The position numbers and the translations under genes are program-made. The notes beneath the pieces are model-generated. The model did not search any database. It was not told the DNA's origin and worked only from the letters and a program-made list of their open reading frames with translations. 64,000 nt of DNA from Haliclystus octoradiatus. Taxonomy: Eukaryota > Cnidaria > Staurozoa > Stauromedusae > Haliclystidae. The stretch covers positions 11,078,110-11,142,109 of the forward strand of contig OU744452.1 in the NCBI GenBank assembly GCA_916610825.1, given 5' to 3'. This document shows positions 1 through 15,000 of the stretch, piece by piece (the stretch's first letter is position 1; each line of letters opens with the position of its first letter).

Positions 1-3000
1 GCAATTGACTGGCCCGTTAACATATTACCCAACACCTGAAGTGGTAAGTTGAGGATCTTGTTTATTTTCTGGATAACAAAACTTTAACAAATCAAATTAT
101 TTAATCCCACTAACCTGGTCTAACCAATTTAGTCGGTGTTACTTCTTAGATAGTTAAAATGATTGGTATGTGCCTCGCTTGGAATCATACGCGTCTTTAC
201 ATTCCGATTGTCGTCCGTATTGAATCTGTGTCTGAAGCTTAATTGAAGCCATGACTGAAATTGATTGTTGATTGATTGTTCACTCAGCCTTATCCAAAAT
301 CAAGTTTGTAGCGACCACCGGTCAATGTTGTTACCGCTTTAAACGAATCTTTAGAAAATTTCAAAAATTAGCTATGTTAGATTACTTTTATTTACTGCAA
401 TACAAATGTTTTTAACAACCCTTGATTCTGTTCTTTCTTGTCAATTGGCACTAGGGACATGCTTGTGCCTGGGTCCAACAAAAGTGGGGATCCTGGGATC
501 CTAGAACCCAGAAGGGTAGAGCAAATTCAGAACAAAATTGATATTTTTCTGATTGATAGGCCAAACGTCAACAAAAATTTCAGAAGAAAATGTACAATAT
601 TGTTCAAGATTCTGGAAGTCAAAACATTTTGTCGGATACTGTTTGTGCATACCGGTAGATCTGGAAAGGTTAATTGTAAAGTTGGAAACTTTAATGTTGT
701 TTAATACAACTTCTCCCATATGCTACAATAGCATTCTAATTGTTTGTGTTGTGGTCGCTAGATACGTTTTATAGGCTACTACCACTACTAACTCTCCACC
801 AATCATTTTCTTGTTCCATGTTCTGATTGCATGTGTAAACCATGTGTCTTGTCCATGCAGCCTGTTTCATCTTTTTCATTTTATAGCAAATGCTTGGTAT
901 TGTCGAACCTGTAATTATACCAAGCAATCAAGCGTTACGCTTAATAGCCAAACAAGATCTCATTGACTCAAAGGGAAGGTAATGAACGATTCGGTCAGTG
1001 TTTATATCAACCATAAAAATTTATAATATCTACAAATCAAAGTAAAACAAAATAATTTCAGTAACTTCATAATTGTTTATATCGCATTAAGGATGAATCC
1101 CCTTGTGATTACTAATTTGCAAAAGTGATTCTTTGATGCATAAAATGAAAATAAAATACTTGTAATAAATTATTGATATGTATAGTGGGTGCATGGTTAG
1201 AATTTCAATTATAGCACTTGAAAGATTAAAGTGGGAATAAACCCCCAGACTATCTTTACACATGTAGTAGAACCCGACGTGAAAAAAACAATGGCGTAAT
1301 TTTTTTTTCGATCTGGAAATTATTTCTTGGTGAAAAATGCCTTCAAAGTGGTGTTTTGACCCAAATGTCGCTGAGGAAAAAAAAAGGATTGGATCTAGCT
1401 TTATGACGACAAAGTCACAAGTCGTGTGGTTTTTCTAATAGACTTTAGATCGGATTAATCACGCGATGTTATGTTTGAGATGGCGTAGCTCTGTAACGGC
1501 AATCTATTATTCTCTCCCACAAAACTGAGGTAAGGAAGAACATATAAACTCAAGAGTAGCAAAATTCCAGATGATTTAATGATTTCAAAGTTCACGAATT
1601 TGAAGAAAATAAAAATCAGAAAATATTTCATTCGTAGCGCGCGTTATACAGATTATATTTTGACATATCATTCTCACACATATTTAACACATATCAAAAG
1701 ATTCTCTGGTGACCACAAAAGCTAGCTAAGTAGAATTTATTGTTTGTAAGCATATGTCTGGACTGAAAATTGAGTATTCTTTTGAGCGTAAATATCAAAA
1801 TGTACGGTGGGAAACGCTATTAAAGGTTGGTTTATAGTCCTCTTTTCACAGAAACGAAATCTGTCCATCTGATTTATCGTATCTGTAGAAAGGTATTTTG
1901 TGAAAAGTAGCTTATGCACTGTATTACTGCATCCTATAAACTACAGATTGTGACATGATGCTAACATATGTTCTACTTTCTAGCCAAAGGAATGAATACT
2001 AGCTAGTATGGTAAAAAAAATTGGTGGCGTATGTGTAATCAGGAACGAGACTTCACATTGCAAAACCCTAATTTTGTTAATCAGATAACGTTGATAGAGA
2101 GGGTAACAATTTATGCAATGAAGATATACCGCAAAACCGAAAAATGATAGAATATGCATTACTGTAGTTCTAGTATATGGCTGTAAACTTGAATAAGAAC
2201 GTCCAAGCCCTCATATCATTTTTGTACTATTGTCCGATATTTCATAGAATTTTACAGTGTAATGTACTGAAGAATTTTCGATGGTTTTATATTGAATGCT
2301 TGGTAAATAAATGATGAACACTTTGTTAGACTATTGGGTGTAATATATCTATCTACAGTCGTATAAACTATACGATTACATGGTTTAAGTTTTACTAGAC
2401 AAACATCGATTTCAAACTTAAATTTTGAAATGATAATTGAAAAATGTCTATTTAATAATTTGGTAATACTTAAACAAATCCGAAAAAGTACAATTAATAC
2501 TTTGCAGTACCATCTATCTCGAGGAAAAGTCGTCTGTGCATGACTGTGCAAATCGAGTCAGTTTACATTCACATCTAGATCATGAAAAGGATATCTTCTA
2601 GAAATATTTACTCGAGAACAACTTGCAGATAGAGTTAAAAATAGCTACATAACTTATATAGCGTAGGATAAAGCTATTTCGAAGGGTACGTGTCTACTAA
2701 TTAAGATTTGAGAAGTACTGCGGTCATCCAGAATACGTAACTAATATGTGTCGCTAGACTAGTCACAAAGGAACACTAGCACCGCCTGACATTTGTGTTA
2801 ATCCGCAATCTATATCAGATTCATCGCGCTTAATGACGCTACAAGAAATTATTTCGACCGAGCGTTTCAATAGATTTTATTCTGCTCCTGAAATCACAAA
2901 TTGCATCTTTTTTACGTAATTCGCCAGTTTATATGTTTGTTCATGGCTCAGGCTTGTCAGAAATTTTTTTTCTGTGACTTCTCGGAGCTAGGTCACCTCA

Positions 3001-6000
3001 AAGATTACGTCGCGTGATCAGCCCATTCTTGAGTCTGTTAGACAAACCGCACGACTTGTGACTTTGTCGTCATAAAGCTAGATCCAATCCCTTTTTTTTC
3101 TCAGCGACATTTGGGTCAAAACACCACTTTGAAGGCATTTTTCACCAAGAAATAATTTCCAGATCGAAAAAAAAATTACGCCATTGTTTTTTTCACGTCG
3201 GGTTCTACTACATATGTAAAGATAGTCTGGGGGTTATTCCCACTTTAATTCTTATAAAATGTTACGCCGTAATCGAAAGTAATTCTGCAATTTGGTTGGT
3301 TATTCCATGCGTTTGGAATTTCTAGAATAAACATTTTTCGAAATTTGTCAGAGCCTCCAAGCTGAAGAAGAATAGGAAAATATTGTTATATCGTCTAATT
3401 AAAGAAATAAAACCAACAAAAGCTGTCTCTATTTGAGAAGGACTAACATTGTGAAGTTTTCAATTAATCCAAAGACATTTTTAAGTACGTTAGATTCAAG
3501 CTTTCAATACTTCATTTATGCCTTCCAACATTCCTTGTGTAGTAAATATGAATACAAAAACATGGCAAATATGTGGTAACCCTTTGAAAACTGCAACATT
3601 TAGTGTTCATGGATTGTTTTCACCACAGTGGCAGTCATTCAATAGAAATTTAGACTACCAGCATGATTAAAACTTGTTAATCTTGAGAAATTTAAAAGAT
3701 GTTTAGTTATACGGTGTGCATGAACAGTCCATAATTCGGTAAATGTTTTCGCAAGCAACCTGCCTCAAGGTGCACTTTTCTTTAGGAACAATCTAAAGTA
3801 TATTCCCGACAAGTTTAATTGTGTATTATTCTTTTTTCTGCCATTATGATCATTATTTATATTGAATTTTAGTCAAAAGTTAACTGGAGAAGAATGGATT
3901 GTCAGAGAACCTGGCGCATATTTACCTGGTATATACGAGGAGGTATGCCCCTGCAAAAATAATTGTTGATTAACATGACCTGTTCATTAACTGTTTTCTC
4001 AGTCTGGGGGATTTATTGATGAATGTCTTTCTCCTATACAATTGGGAATCAGTGAATGCTGATGGCTGGATTACCACGTTTTAAGAGATGAAGTAACGGA
4101 AAATTGTTACTGTAATTCGATAAGCTGGAACCAGGAATGTTTTTAGGAATTTGGGGGCTGTGGGTATTTCTGAAAACGTAACACACTTTCAGATTAGTTG
4201 CAATCCATTTACAACACTGAGGTAAAGAGTGACCAATGGCTGAAAATGCCCAAATGTCATGAACTTGTAATACAAATTTATGAACTTGTGCCTGAGCTTT
4301 CATGAACTTCAATTTTTAAAATTTGCTGAGCTTTCCACAAACAGTTGGTAAAATTGATGAACTGTTTACAAACTTTATCTGTCGTCTGTGTAATGATTTG
4401 ATAATTTTAGACATCACATGATCAATATTAATATAGCAACATACTTTCCAGCTTTTGAATCATTTGAATCTTTCTCATCTGTAAAAGAGGACTGTAGGCG
4501 TTGTGAGCCAAGTCTCTGAGCTTATAAAAACAGCACTTACGTGAATTGAGATATTTGCATCGAAGGAAGAAATAATGGTCATTCTGATTTTATAATCGGG
4601 AATTAAATGTATGTTTTGTTGCTTTTTCTTTTCTCAAGGTTGTCCAACCTGAAGTTGGCTACATTCTTAATCAAAAGAATGCCCTCCATATGATTGCAGC
4701 TGATAACTGTGTTGATACATTGGGCAAGAAGAGGTAATTCATTTGTAGTTTGACTTACGGTATGAAACTTCAATTGTTATCAGAGATACAATAAACAGAC
4801 ATGATCTACATCTTATTTTGACTTTTCTAAGCTACTAAATTGTATGCTGTTTTGCTGAGGATAATGAACAGAAGAGGTGGCAATTTGTTTTGCTTCCTTT
4901 TTACTTTATGCATATTTTGTGTTTTCGTTTATTACTAAAATTTAATTTATTTCAATATTGTTCTATACATATATCAACAATGAGAAACTAATTCTTCCAC
5001 AAAAGTTTATTTATCGAAACTCTTTAGTTAAAAGAACAAGCATTATGTAATGTAATTTCATGTTATGTAAACACATGTATGTGAGAGTGTTCAATGTTGC
5101 GTAAAACAGAACATATTATAGAATCGAAGCAAAGATGAGGCAAGTACCTTTTTGTAAGTCAGAATTTTATTGTAACAAAATTTAACTTAGGTTAGTTAGA
5201 ATCAAACCAGTCGCCAGATGACGCCTGTGTGTGGGAGGGTAGGTAATTACTATTTAGAACGGGTAATTGCAAATATATTTACTAAAAGATATCTACGGCT
5301 TAATAGTTTGTATGTGATCAATAATGAAAGGTAACTCCTCCAGTAGAGAGGATAATTCAATGATTGTACGATTTTAGATAGGTGTGTCTATATGATTTGC
5401 GCATGTGCAGATTATTAATGGCCAAGGAATGGAGGGGTGTATTTTTCTGATCATTCGCCTTGGCACCTCTGAAAGCTGAGCATGTGCAGATATTTATTTC
5501 TCATTTCGCATTATTGCAATTTTACTTTTCGCAAGTTATATATTCATACAAGCTTTTTAAGCATGCCACACATTATACCAATTATTTTACAAAAACAATA
5601 TTGCACAAGTTTGAGCCTACTCTTCAGCTAGTTGTATATTAATGTTGATCAGGATTATGATCATCTATTTCTGTTTTGCAGACACGCAGGCGAAGAGTGG
5701 CTTGTTACACATAAAGAAGCAATACATTACATACCAGAAGTAGGAGAGGTAAAACTCTTATTTTGCCTGGCAGCATATTGTCTGCTTTATAGATTTGTTG
5801 TATGAAAAAGGTTTGTTACATTTACTGTTCTTGAAACATGCTTAAAGGTATCACAACATGGCTGAAAACGATGTTGCACAACGGAATGAATGCCTGATGT
5901 TGTTAGGTTGCAATTTGAGATCTTCAAAGTGAAAACATAGATTTTCATTCTATCTATTATCTATTGCAAATCAAAATTATAATTCAAGGCATATAGTTAC

Positions 6001-9000
6001 CTATTTTAAAGTATTTTGTCTGCAATGGGTGTATTACTGTACATACAAAAGTTTTGATTTTGAATTCAAGAGATATCCACAAATATGCAGCTAATGGAAT
6101 TCATAATTTAGATCAAACAATATAAAGTTTTATAATGGAATTTGTAAACTTTCCAAATGACATACAGTATTGATAATTTTTTTCGGTCATGTATGAACTG
6201 TACCTCTGCAAAAAAATTTGTTGAGTTCATGAACAGATCATGAACTCTCATGAACTGTTGATGAACACCTTATAAACAAATAAACAACTCATGCACAGTT
6301 CGTGAACACAAAATGACCCAATTTTCAAAGAATTTTTCATGAACTCTTCTTGAATTGCTTCCACAATGTAGCAAGCATGGCTATTTTTGTTTACACACTT
6401 AAGAATGTCTACTATTTCTCTAATTTCGGTTATTTTTAAGTGTGTATGATTTTCATCATCTTTTCCTTGTTTTGTCTGTGTTCGTTAGGAGTTGGTTGAG
6501 GAAATCCAACAAACTGTTTTATCAAAACATGAATATTGTGTCATAGTTAATCCTGTTGATGTAAATGGTAATCTACAACTTGGAAAAAGATTACTCAAAA
6601 CGGGATTGGATGCATTCTTTCTTCATCCAGGTACAACCTTACTTTTGTATAATAGCCAGCGATATCATCTACGTAATCTGGCCGCAATTAACCAATTGTT
6701 AAACAGTTTCTATAGGCAGCAGCTTGAATTTGCACAAGTAGATGTGTATGGAGAAAGCGAGGCCTTGGTGAATGATTCTCATTTTCAAGATTTCTCGTGA
6801 ACTTGCCAAGTGCTCTATGAAGCTTTGGCTTTTATAGAAACCAGATAGAAACTGTTTTCCACAATGCTTTGTACAGGACCAAAATTAGGTATAATTATAA
6901 AATACAAAAATCACAAACTTAAGGCTGAACTAATAAAAACATGCCTTTACCAAAGTGAACTATTAGTCTTGTTGATGAACAGACATTGTGTTTCCATGGC
7001 ATCATGTCATGAAGGCTTGCATATTTGTGTCTAGTGAGCTTGCTGAGAAAACTTGATATGCTTTCTTAGATTGGTGCTTTAGGCAACCACAATTGCAGAA
7101 ACTCATAAACAGTTCATCCAAGGAAAGATTGCAATAACGAGCCATGTAACATTAAATTATGAACTTCAACAGTGTTTCACTTATTCAATGGATATGCAGT
7201 TTATCCCATATTCCCATGTATTGTATTTTATGATGAAAGTATGTTATAATTTGTATGATTAAATGTTATAAGGTGAATCTTTTGAGCATGGCATTGAAAA
7301 AGCATACATATTAAATGACGATGAGGCTTTGGTTCTGAGAGCAAGATACATATATACTGAATCAATTGGAAAAGGTAATTTCTTAATTTATTACTTACTG
7401 TGATGGAAACCAACCAAATGAAAAACTGGTGTTGGATAGTTAACCTTTTGTTGCTAATAATGCTATAATTGAATGTTTATTAATATTAAATTTTTATATT
7501 TATCAGTGTCTAAATTCTTGTTCAACAATGTCACACAATACAGAATTGATTTTTTCAAATGATTTATTGATTTTTTCAAATGATTTACCTATTTTATATG
7601 GCAAGAGAACAAGTCAATTCAAATTCAAAATCTATAGCCTTATTCAATTAATTATGAGGCAGATTACTTGCCTGAGTTACTTGATTTTGCAGACCTGGTT
7701 ATTCTAGTAGCCAGGTCAGTTCGTTGCCTTGTAAACACAAACATTTCAGTTGCAGACATCTTTTGTTCTCTAAATCGTTCGATTTCAACGCGCATTGTTA
7801 CAAGGGAATTACATTATTGATCTCGTGTAGGCGAGTGGTTCACCTACCCGGGGGTGGCTTGCTCTCTTTGTGAACAAGGCCTTAATTATTAATTTATTGA
7901 TGAACAATGCTAACTAAGGTATCATGATATAGCATTATTTTGAGCACTGTTTAACAGTACACTAAAAAAACAAAGATGAAAATAAGATGGCATCATTCAA
8001 TGAAACTGTTGAATGGTCTTGCGTCTGGAATGAAGGGTGGCCCTAGTGACAGTGCCAGATTTAAGTGTCCCCTGAAGAATCAAATGCATGATCATTAACA
8101 CATTTAACTACATTTATATTCACTTACATATGTATTATTCTCTCCGCCAATAATTCCTCTTCTGCTATAACATATTATAACCTGTTATTATATTTTGCTT
8201 ATTATAAAATAAAGTAATGTGGACGGTGTCGCCCTACCGAAGGCACCCGTACCACTCCTCTATTTCTAGAGGAGTGGCTCTTTTTGCTAAAAGCAATGAT
8301 GTTAAACGCTCCTTAGATCTCAGCCGCGACACTGCAGATCAATTTCAACAGATTTCATGGCAGATAGACCTTGATTGTGAATGCGCAACGATGCGCCGCA
8401 GCTACTCGCAATGCAATTCCTTCTGAACCATTCCATCTGCCATCCTTAGATGGTACTCATTTGATGTTTCAGATAAAGTCAATGCTGAGTTGACCTGAGG
8501 GGGATTTGAACCACAGTTGATCAGATATGATACGATCTGAAATTCGGTTGCTCTGCCAACTGATGAGTTAATCACCCCAAACTGCTTATTATGTACATGT
8601 ACAGACCCGTGAAAAGAGCTCAAAGCTTATCGGGTACTGAATAAATGATGATGTTAAATAATGATGATTAATTATACCATGCTTTCATTTGATCATACTT
8701 TATAGAATCAATTGAAAGAGGTCCAGGTGATAAATGGATGATATTTGGTCCTTTGGAATATGTGCCACCTGTTGAAGTGAAGGTTGAATGTTTAAGGTTG
8801 GTAGTTGTACATTATATGAAGCATCGTACACAAACACCTGAAAGGGACACAAAAACTAGATCATATTGTGTTGAAACTAGGTTTTTTGTTGAAAACCTTT
8901 CCGAAGGTTTTTCACATAAAATTGTCCTTGCCACAGCTTTAAGTTGCAGAGAATGATGGGAGAAAATCAATTTCTTCAGAATTTTGACCGGCCTTTTTGG

Positions 9001-12000
9001 AAAACTAATTGCCATGTTTTGAGATTTTTCATACCATCCCCTGCGAAACTTCATGAACTGGTTCATGAACTTTCGTTAATGAAACTTTGTTAAGTTGATG
9101 AACTCTTATTGAATGCTTAAGTTGATCAGCTATTTACATGCAGGAAAGGTTCATGAACTATCAACCAAAACTTTATCTCATGAAAGTATTGTGAAAATTT
9201 CATGAACCAGTTCATGAAGTGTGTTCATATGTGTTCATGAACCTAGATTGACAAACTTTTAACGGACAAATCATGAACTGTTCATGAACTTCACGAAATT
9301 CATGAACTTTTTACACAGGGGATGGTCATACTTTGACAATGTTGTATACAAAATCTATTTATTCTTTTTCAGGAGAGCAACACCACTAAGAGATAATGAT
9401 GGAATATATGTGCAAGATATACGTACTGGAAAGGTAACATTCATCAGTCTTACTTGTATTTAATAATGCTAGTATACCTCATGACTAAGCATACTTTATA
9501 GACGAATCCCAAACCTTTTTAGAGACCAGCAATTAAACTTCAGGCGATAATCTTCTCATTTTAAAATGAAGGTTATTGACAAAACCTACAAGTAGTGGTT
9601 GGTAAAAATTTTACGGTATCATTCATTGTATTATCATCAGTTCAAAAAGGATTAAAAAATTAATCTCAAATTATTTATATGCTATAGATGTAAATAATTA
9701 TTACATGCTATATTTTTGGAAATACTGCTACTAATTAAAAACAATGCAAAAAATAAAAAATCTATTCAATTACATAATAACCCCTGCAAAAAACAGTTCA
9801 CGAGTTCATGAACAATTCATGAACGTTAAATGGCCCCAGTTTTCATGAACCTTCATGGACAGTTCATAAAAGTTTGGGACCATTTAACTTTCATGAACTG
9901 TTCATGAACTCCTGAACTGTTTTTCACAGGGGCAGCTATTATTTATATATTACAAAAAAGCCGGTAACAGCGTTGAGAGTGTTGATAATCTTCTCTTTCA
10001 GGATAATCCTTAACTATACTGTAGGGCATTCTAATGTTAATCAAGTAATAATAATAAAAATATGGAAATACCATTATGAAAATAATTTAAATAAGCATAG
10101 CGGAAGCTACTCCTGTAAATTTGATGAGCTTTAAATGGCCCAATTTTCTGGAACTGTCCATGAGGTTCATGAATAGTTCACAGGATTATATAAGGAATAT
10201 AAAATATGTTTTATATCAACTACCGTCTCTTGTGATTGCATTTTCATCATCAAATCGCTGGTACCATGCGTTATGGCATGTTAACACAGCAAGGCTGCTC
10301 TATTGATATCCAATCATATCTGTTAATATAGTAATTTTATATGTTATTTGGAAATGTAGATCCGCTCTGAAATGGGACCACAATCATATTTGCTGAAGGA
10401 ACACGAAGTATTGTGGAAGAAAGAATTACCTGAAATTGTTGAGTTGATGTTAAGGTATGCAGTATATATTTTGAAAATTAAATAAATCATCTTATTTGTG
10501 TATTGATTATCAGCGTATTCATTATTTAGAGTTATTTAGAGGTATTAAAGGTATTAGAGGTATCCATCAACAAGTTTGAACTTCAGCATACAGTAGCTTT
10601 TGAATTCTGTTCTAGTGACTTGATTTGCTAACTCCCGTTTTGGGATCACACAAGCCAAAACAAACTGGACGTTATGATGGAACTAAAAACACTGATAGTA
10701 CTGTAGTACTTCAAGCTTGCAAAACAGCAGAAATTAGTTTATTTATATTTATTTGATCATTCAAAAATCACAATGTCCGAAAGAATTGAAAATTGTTGGA
10801 AAGTATTTTGTTAAAAATAGTAAAAAAGTGTGTTTCAAAAGGGCTGCTGCACATCAGCCATGTGTTTGAGCACTCTGTTACCTACACTTGGAATGTTTGA
10901 GGGAGGATTAGCTCAAATAGCAGAGCAATTGGACTTCAGATCTGATCATATCCGATTGACTGTGGTTCAAATCCTCAGCATACATATGGTCAACTCAGCC
11001 TTAACTTTATCTACAACATCAAATAAGTACCATATAAGGATGGCAGAGGAATGGTCTAGAAGGAATTGCATTATGGGTGGCTGTGGTGCATCGTTGCACA
11101 TTGTCAATGGAGGCTCATCTGCCATGAAATCTGTTGAAATTGATCTGCAGTGTCGTGGCTGATATCAATAAAGAGCATTTAACGTCATTGCTCTCAGCAA
11201 AAATAGCCACTCCTATAGAAGTAAAGTAGTGGTATGAGTGCCTTTGGTAGAGTAATACCGTCTCAATTACCTAATTATTACCTGGAATATTGGGGACATA
11301 AGTTAACAGAAAAGCACTCACCCTACGGGCACGTGTTTTTCTGATGCTTTATCACATTGTGCCCTTGAGGAGCCAGCTTTAGATAGAACCATAAAATCAT
11401 AATTGGGTCAGACATGCAACATACTTTGCTTGTATGAATGTGAGATTATATTGACGAATAATGCAATTTATCATCATTTTGTTAATTTTGAAGGGCCAAT
11501 ATCATAACTGTTTTCTTTTTGTAGTCTGTCACCCAGTACTGTATTTAAGTAATATTGTTTCACTTTGTTAATTATGTTATAGTAATGGCGGTTGTTATGG
11601 CCAAGGAGAAATCAGGAAACTTGCATACTTTGAATCATCTGTTGATGCAGAGTTTGTTGATGGAAAGGTATGTTGATGGAATGTTATCGTTTTTAATGCA
11701 ATTTATATTTGAGCCCCTGCAGTGGACGCTGACAGTCTACAAATTTTTGCTTTGAATCAACCTCCACAGTTTCCACTTTGATTCTTCATATCCGTTAGGA
11801 ATCTTTTTTATAATTAAGCAGTCTAACTCAGTTTTATACCACCATTTTACCTTGTGTGAAAATATGAATATATCTTGTGCTTTTGTTACAGCGAGACAAA
11901 ACAAAGGTTGTATGTTATAGATGCCCTGGCAACTCAGCAGTTCAGGTAAAGGCATAAATATCGACATAGTTGCTTGATTTTAGGGTGAATTATGCAACAG

Positions 12001-15000
12001 TACGATATATCCAAGTATTTTGTCTGTGAATAATAATGTTTTCAATCATGCCAGAGTATAGAAAACATTGTTGACTTGTGTAATCTGATTAATATTGTTA
12101 GCAGGATCCACATCTATATATCTAATCTAATTGAACAAATAATTTCGTACTGTATATCAGCTGCATTGAGTTTTCATCAAACACACAGTTTGGATCTCAT
12201 ACAAGGGATTTTATCATGTAGCGACAACAAACACTTTCTGATTGCAGCGTAGCAGATACAAAACTAATATAATTGTAAGATATTGGATTTACTACTTCAT
12301 AACAAACTTGTAATACTGTATTTGATGGTTTGTGAAATGTACAAACAGGGCTACAAATACACAAATACAGTCTCCTACCAGTCTCAAATTATAAATTATT
12401 TATTCGTGGACACTGTTCGAACTTTAACATTTTCATGCATTTCAACAAGTTTATTTCATTCAAATGTTGACTTGTTTCTCATTTACAGGTCTATGACTTT
12501 TGTAAGAATACATCAAGAGTAATATTTGGACCAGATATGGTGAGTTTGATGTTGATGCTGCTGGACTATAATCCAATTAATCTAATTAATCAAAAATGAC
12601 GAAAATCATTGTGTGATTATCAAATTAGAAAGGCCACTTTGTTGTATATCTCTGTAGCATATATCTGTACCTTGCTTTTCTTACCCCCTTTTTATCATCT
12701 TGCCTTGATTAATATTTCCACATAAAATTGATTTCTACTCCTGCAAAAACTTTATTGAGATTATGGATTTTTTCATGAATGTTCGGGAAGGTTCATGAAC
12801 TATTCAGGAAAATTGAGTCATTTAAAATTTAATGTTAATGAACAACAGAAAATACATAAACTTAACTGAACTATCAAAGCATATCTGGCAACTTGAAGAC
12901 AATCCAATTAATTACAACATCAAATGGTCAACTCTTTCGAATACCATGGCTTACAACAACCATACAAAAAATGCTATCTCTGTCTTACAGAAAAATATGA
13001 GATAATATTCTCTGATAAAATTTTACTCAACAAAAAGACTGGAATTATATCAACATGTAGACATGAGTTTTACCTGTCAAAATTTAAAACATTACTTATC
13101 TTTCACGGTGCCGGAGCGATGAACAATAGAATAGCCAGTAATAATAATAAACAATATATTTAAATACAATAACACCCTTGGTATTGCTCTGGCGTGAAAC
13201 TTGAAGTAGCAAATATGACTGTCTGATTCTCTGACTATTATTATTTTCTAAGATCTGCTATTTATTTATTGCATTGAGCCCTATGTCTAATCAGTAAGAC
13301 AAGGTTTTAAAATATTGAAGATACATGTATATTTATCATTTTTCTGGATAAAAATCAAGGCAAAACAATCGTTTTCCTTATCACCGAGCATCTATTTCGA
13401 AAAAATCATAATCCTTAAATCTTTGATCTTTGAAAATTTGATCCAGCATTGACTAAAAGGGGGATTTTATTGAGGGATTTCAACTGTATACTTCTTTGAT
13501 ATGAGTTTTTCGTATTTTCAGGTCATCTTGGATCCCCATGAAAACTTCAATGTGTTGAGTCTCAGTGGTAATATATTATACTAAACGTAGAATGAATGTA
13601 AATCAGAGCCACCTATCTATAAGAGTTGGGACACACAACCTTGGGGCTCAAAAATCGCCATTTTCGTTTCATAGAAAACGAGGTTTTGCTTTTGATCAAA
13701 AAGCTTTTCAAATTCATGATTTTATTTTCGCCCACTTTGTTTGAATTTCGCGAGCCTTGGTTTGACGGAACGAAAATTGAATCCATAAAATCATGTGACC
13801 AGCATCTGTCCAATTGGAGCTGAGAGCGGCACATGAAAAAGTATTCCTACTCTTGTAAATAGAGGCTCTGATGTAAATATGATAAGAGTTTAACTTCTGT
13901 TGCAAGATTTGTACAAGGTGATACTCTCTATTCAATTATATGAGAAGCTGTGTAGTTGTGACATTGATGATCAGCAGTGGTTAATCCTTGCCTGAGTTAA
14001 ACAAGGGAAATTATGGTTACAAAAGAATAACTCAAATCAGCATAGTCTAGTTCTCGTCATCTTATAAGCTTTCTGTGACGTTTTCAAAATCACACTAATA
14101 CCCGCTTTAGTGCAATTTGAATAACAATTAAATGCAACTCTAACACATGGTCAGTTTGTCGTTAAACACTTTTTAGAATGCAGTGAAAATTGTTGGCAAT
14201 TTCGAATAGAAAAGCAGTTTTCAATGTCAAATTGTATTTGAAATTCCATGTGTATGTGTTTGCTGTTTATGAACTGTGCTTTACAAAGGCTAGAGGATTT
14301 TTCGATACAATCTATAACTTTTCAAACTATTTCCTACCTGTCCCAAATCATAATGATCACTAATGATTTCATATTTATACTAGCTAATAGATGAGTATAG
14401 TGTATAGTAGTTCTGCTTACTGTACAGTCAAGCCTATTATAAGGGTCACCTCTATACAGCAACCACCTGCCAATAATGGTCACTATGGCAATGTTTATAA
14501 TAATATTTTCTACTGAATCAACCCAGTATATAAAGGTCACCTACAGATAGGCCTGGTTAATTTATCTACCCTCATAGCTGGTTGTTATATACACGTTTCT
14601 CTGTATTTTATTTTTTCTACTTCCAGCTGGCAAGCCAAAAATTAAAGATGCTCTTAAATCATTAGCATTGATGCTTGGTCCTGATTTTATCACTGATATT
14701 ATCGAGGTAAACTTTTAATTTTAAAAATGTAAACTGGATTCAATTTCAATTCCAGGCTTTAGGTTTTTTGTTGGCTTAAGCCCCGGCCAAATGACTGTTA
14801 GGATTTTGTTGGCTGATGTTAAATTTCACTTTTTTTGGATTTTGAATACGTTCAAAACTTTCGCCAACATTTGTAGGATTTTGTTGAAAATATGAACCTT
14901 CTTCTGATTGGTCAACAATGACGTAGCTTGACTCAGGATAGGCGGACTCAATTGACTAGTCACCAACCCTCAAAATATCCACCGCTGTTGACGAAAATGA

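Larger units (their letters stand above)
1..13567 (+). other. MVP: MVP exons encoding the vault repeat domain
   Basis: These fourteen exons encode the beta-rich MVP repeats that form the vault barrel. The repeat hallmark of a Gly-Glu-Glu-Trp (or Asp-Lys-Trp) followed by a Pro-containing strand recurs: [15 protein letters not shown] at about 3886-3930, [17 protein letters not shown] at about 5686-5738 and [15 protein letters not shown] at about 8727-8771. The introns here are the longest of the gene and hold most of its transposon load. The repeats upstream of [12 protein letters not shown] are outside the window. Confidence 0.85.

Noticed and set aside
2252..2551. 99-codon ORF inside the TTAA element as a transposase remnant
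   Set aside because: No transposase motif is visible and the composition matches the surrounding AT-rich DNA.
8217..8623. Overlapping ORFs of 69 and 73 codons
   Set aside because: Both fall in the minus-strand SINE copy and its flank.
10830..11162. 110-codon plus-strand ORF
   Set aside because: It covers the SINE at 10901-11266; the same region in the other copies is interrupted.
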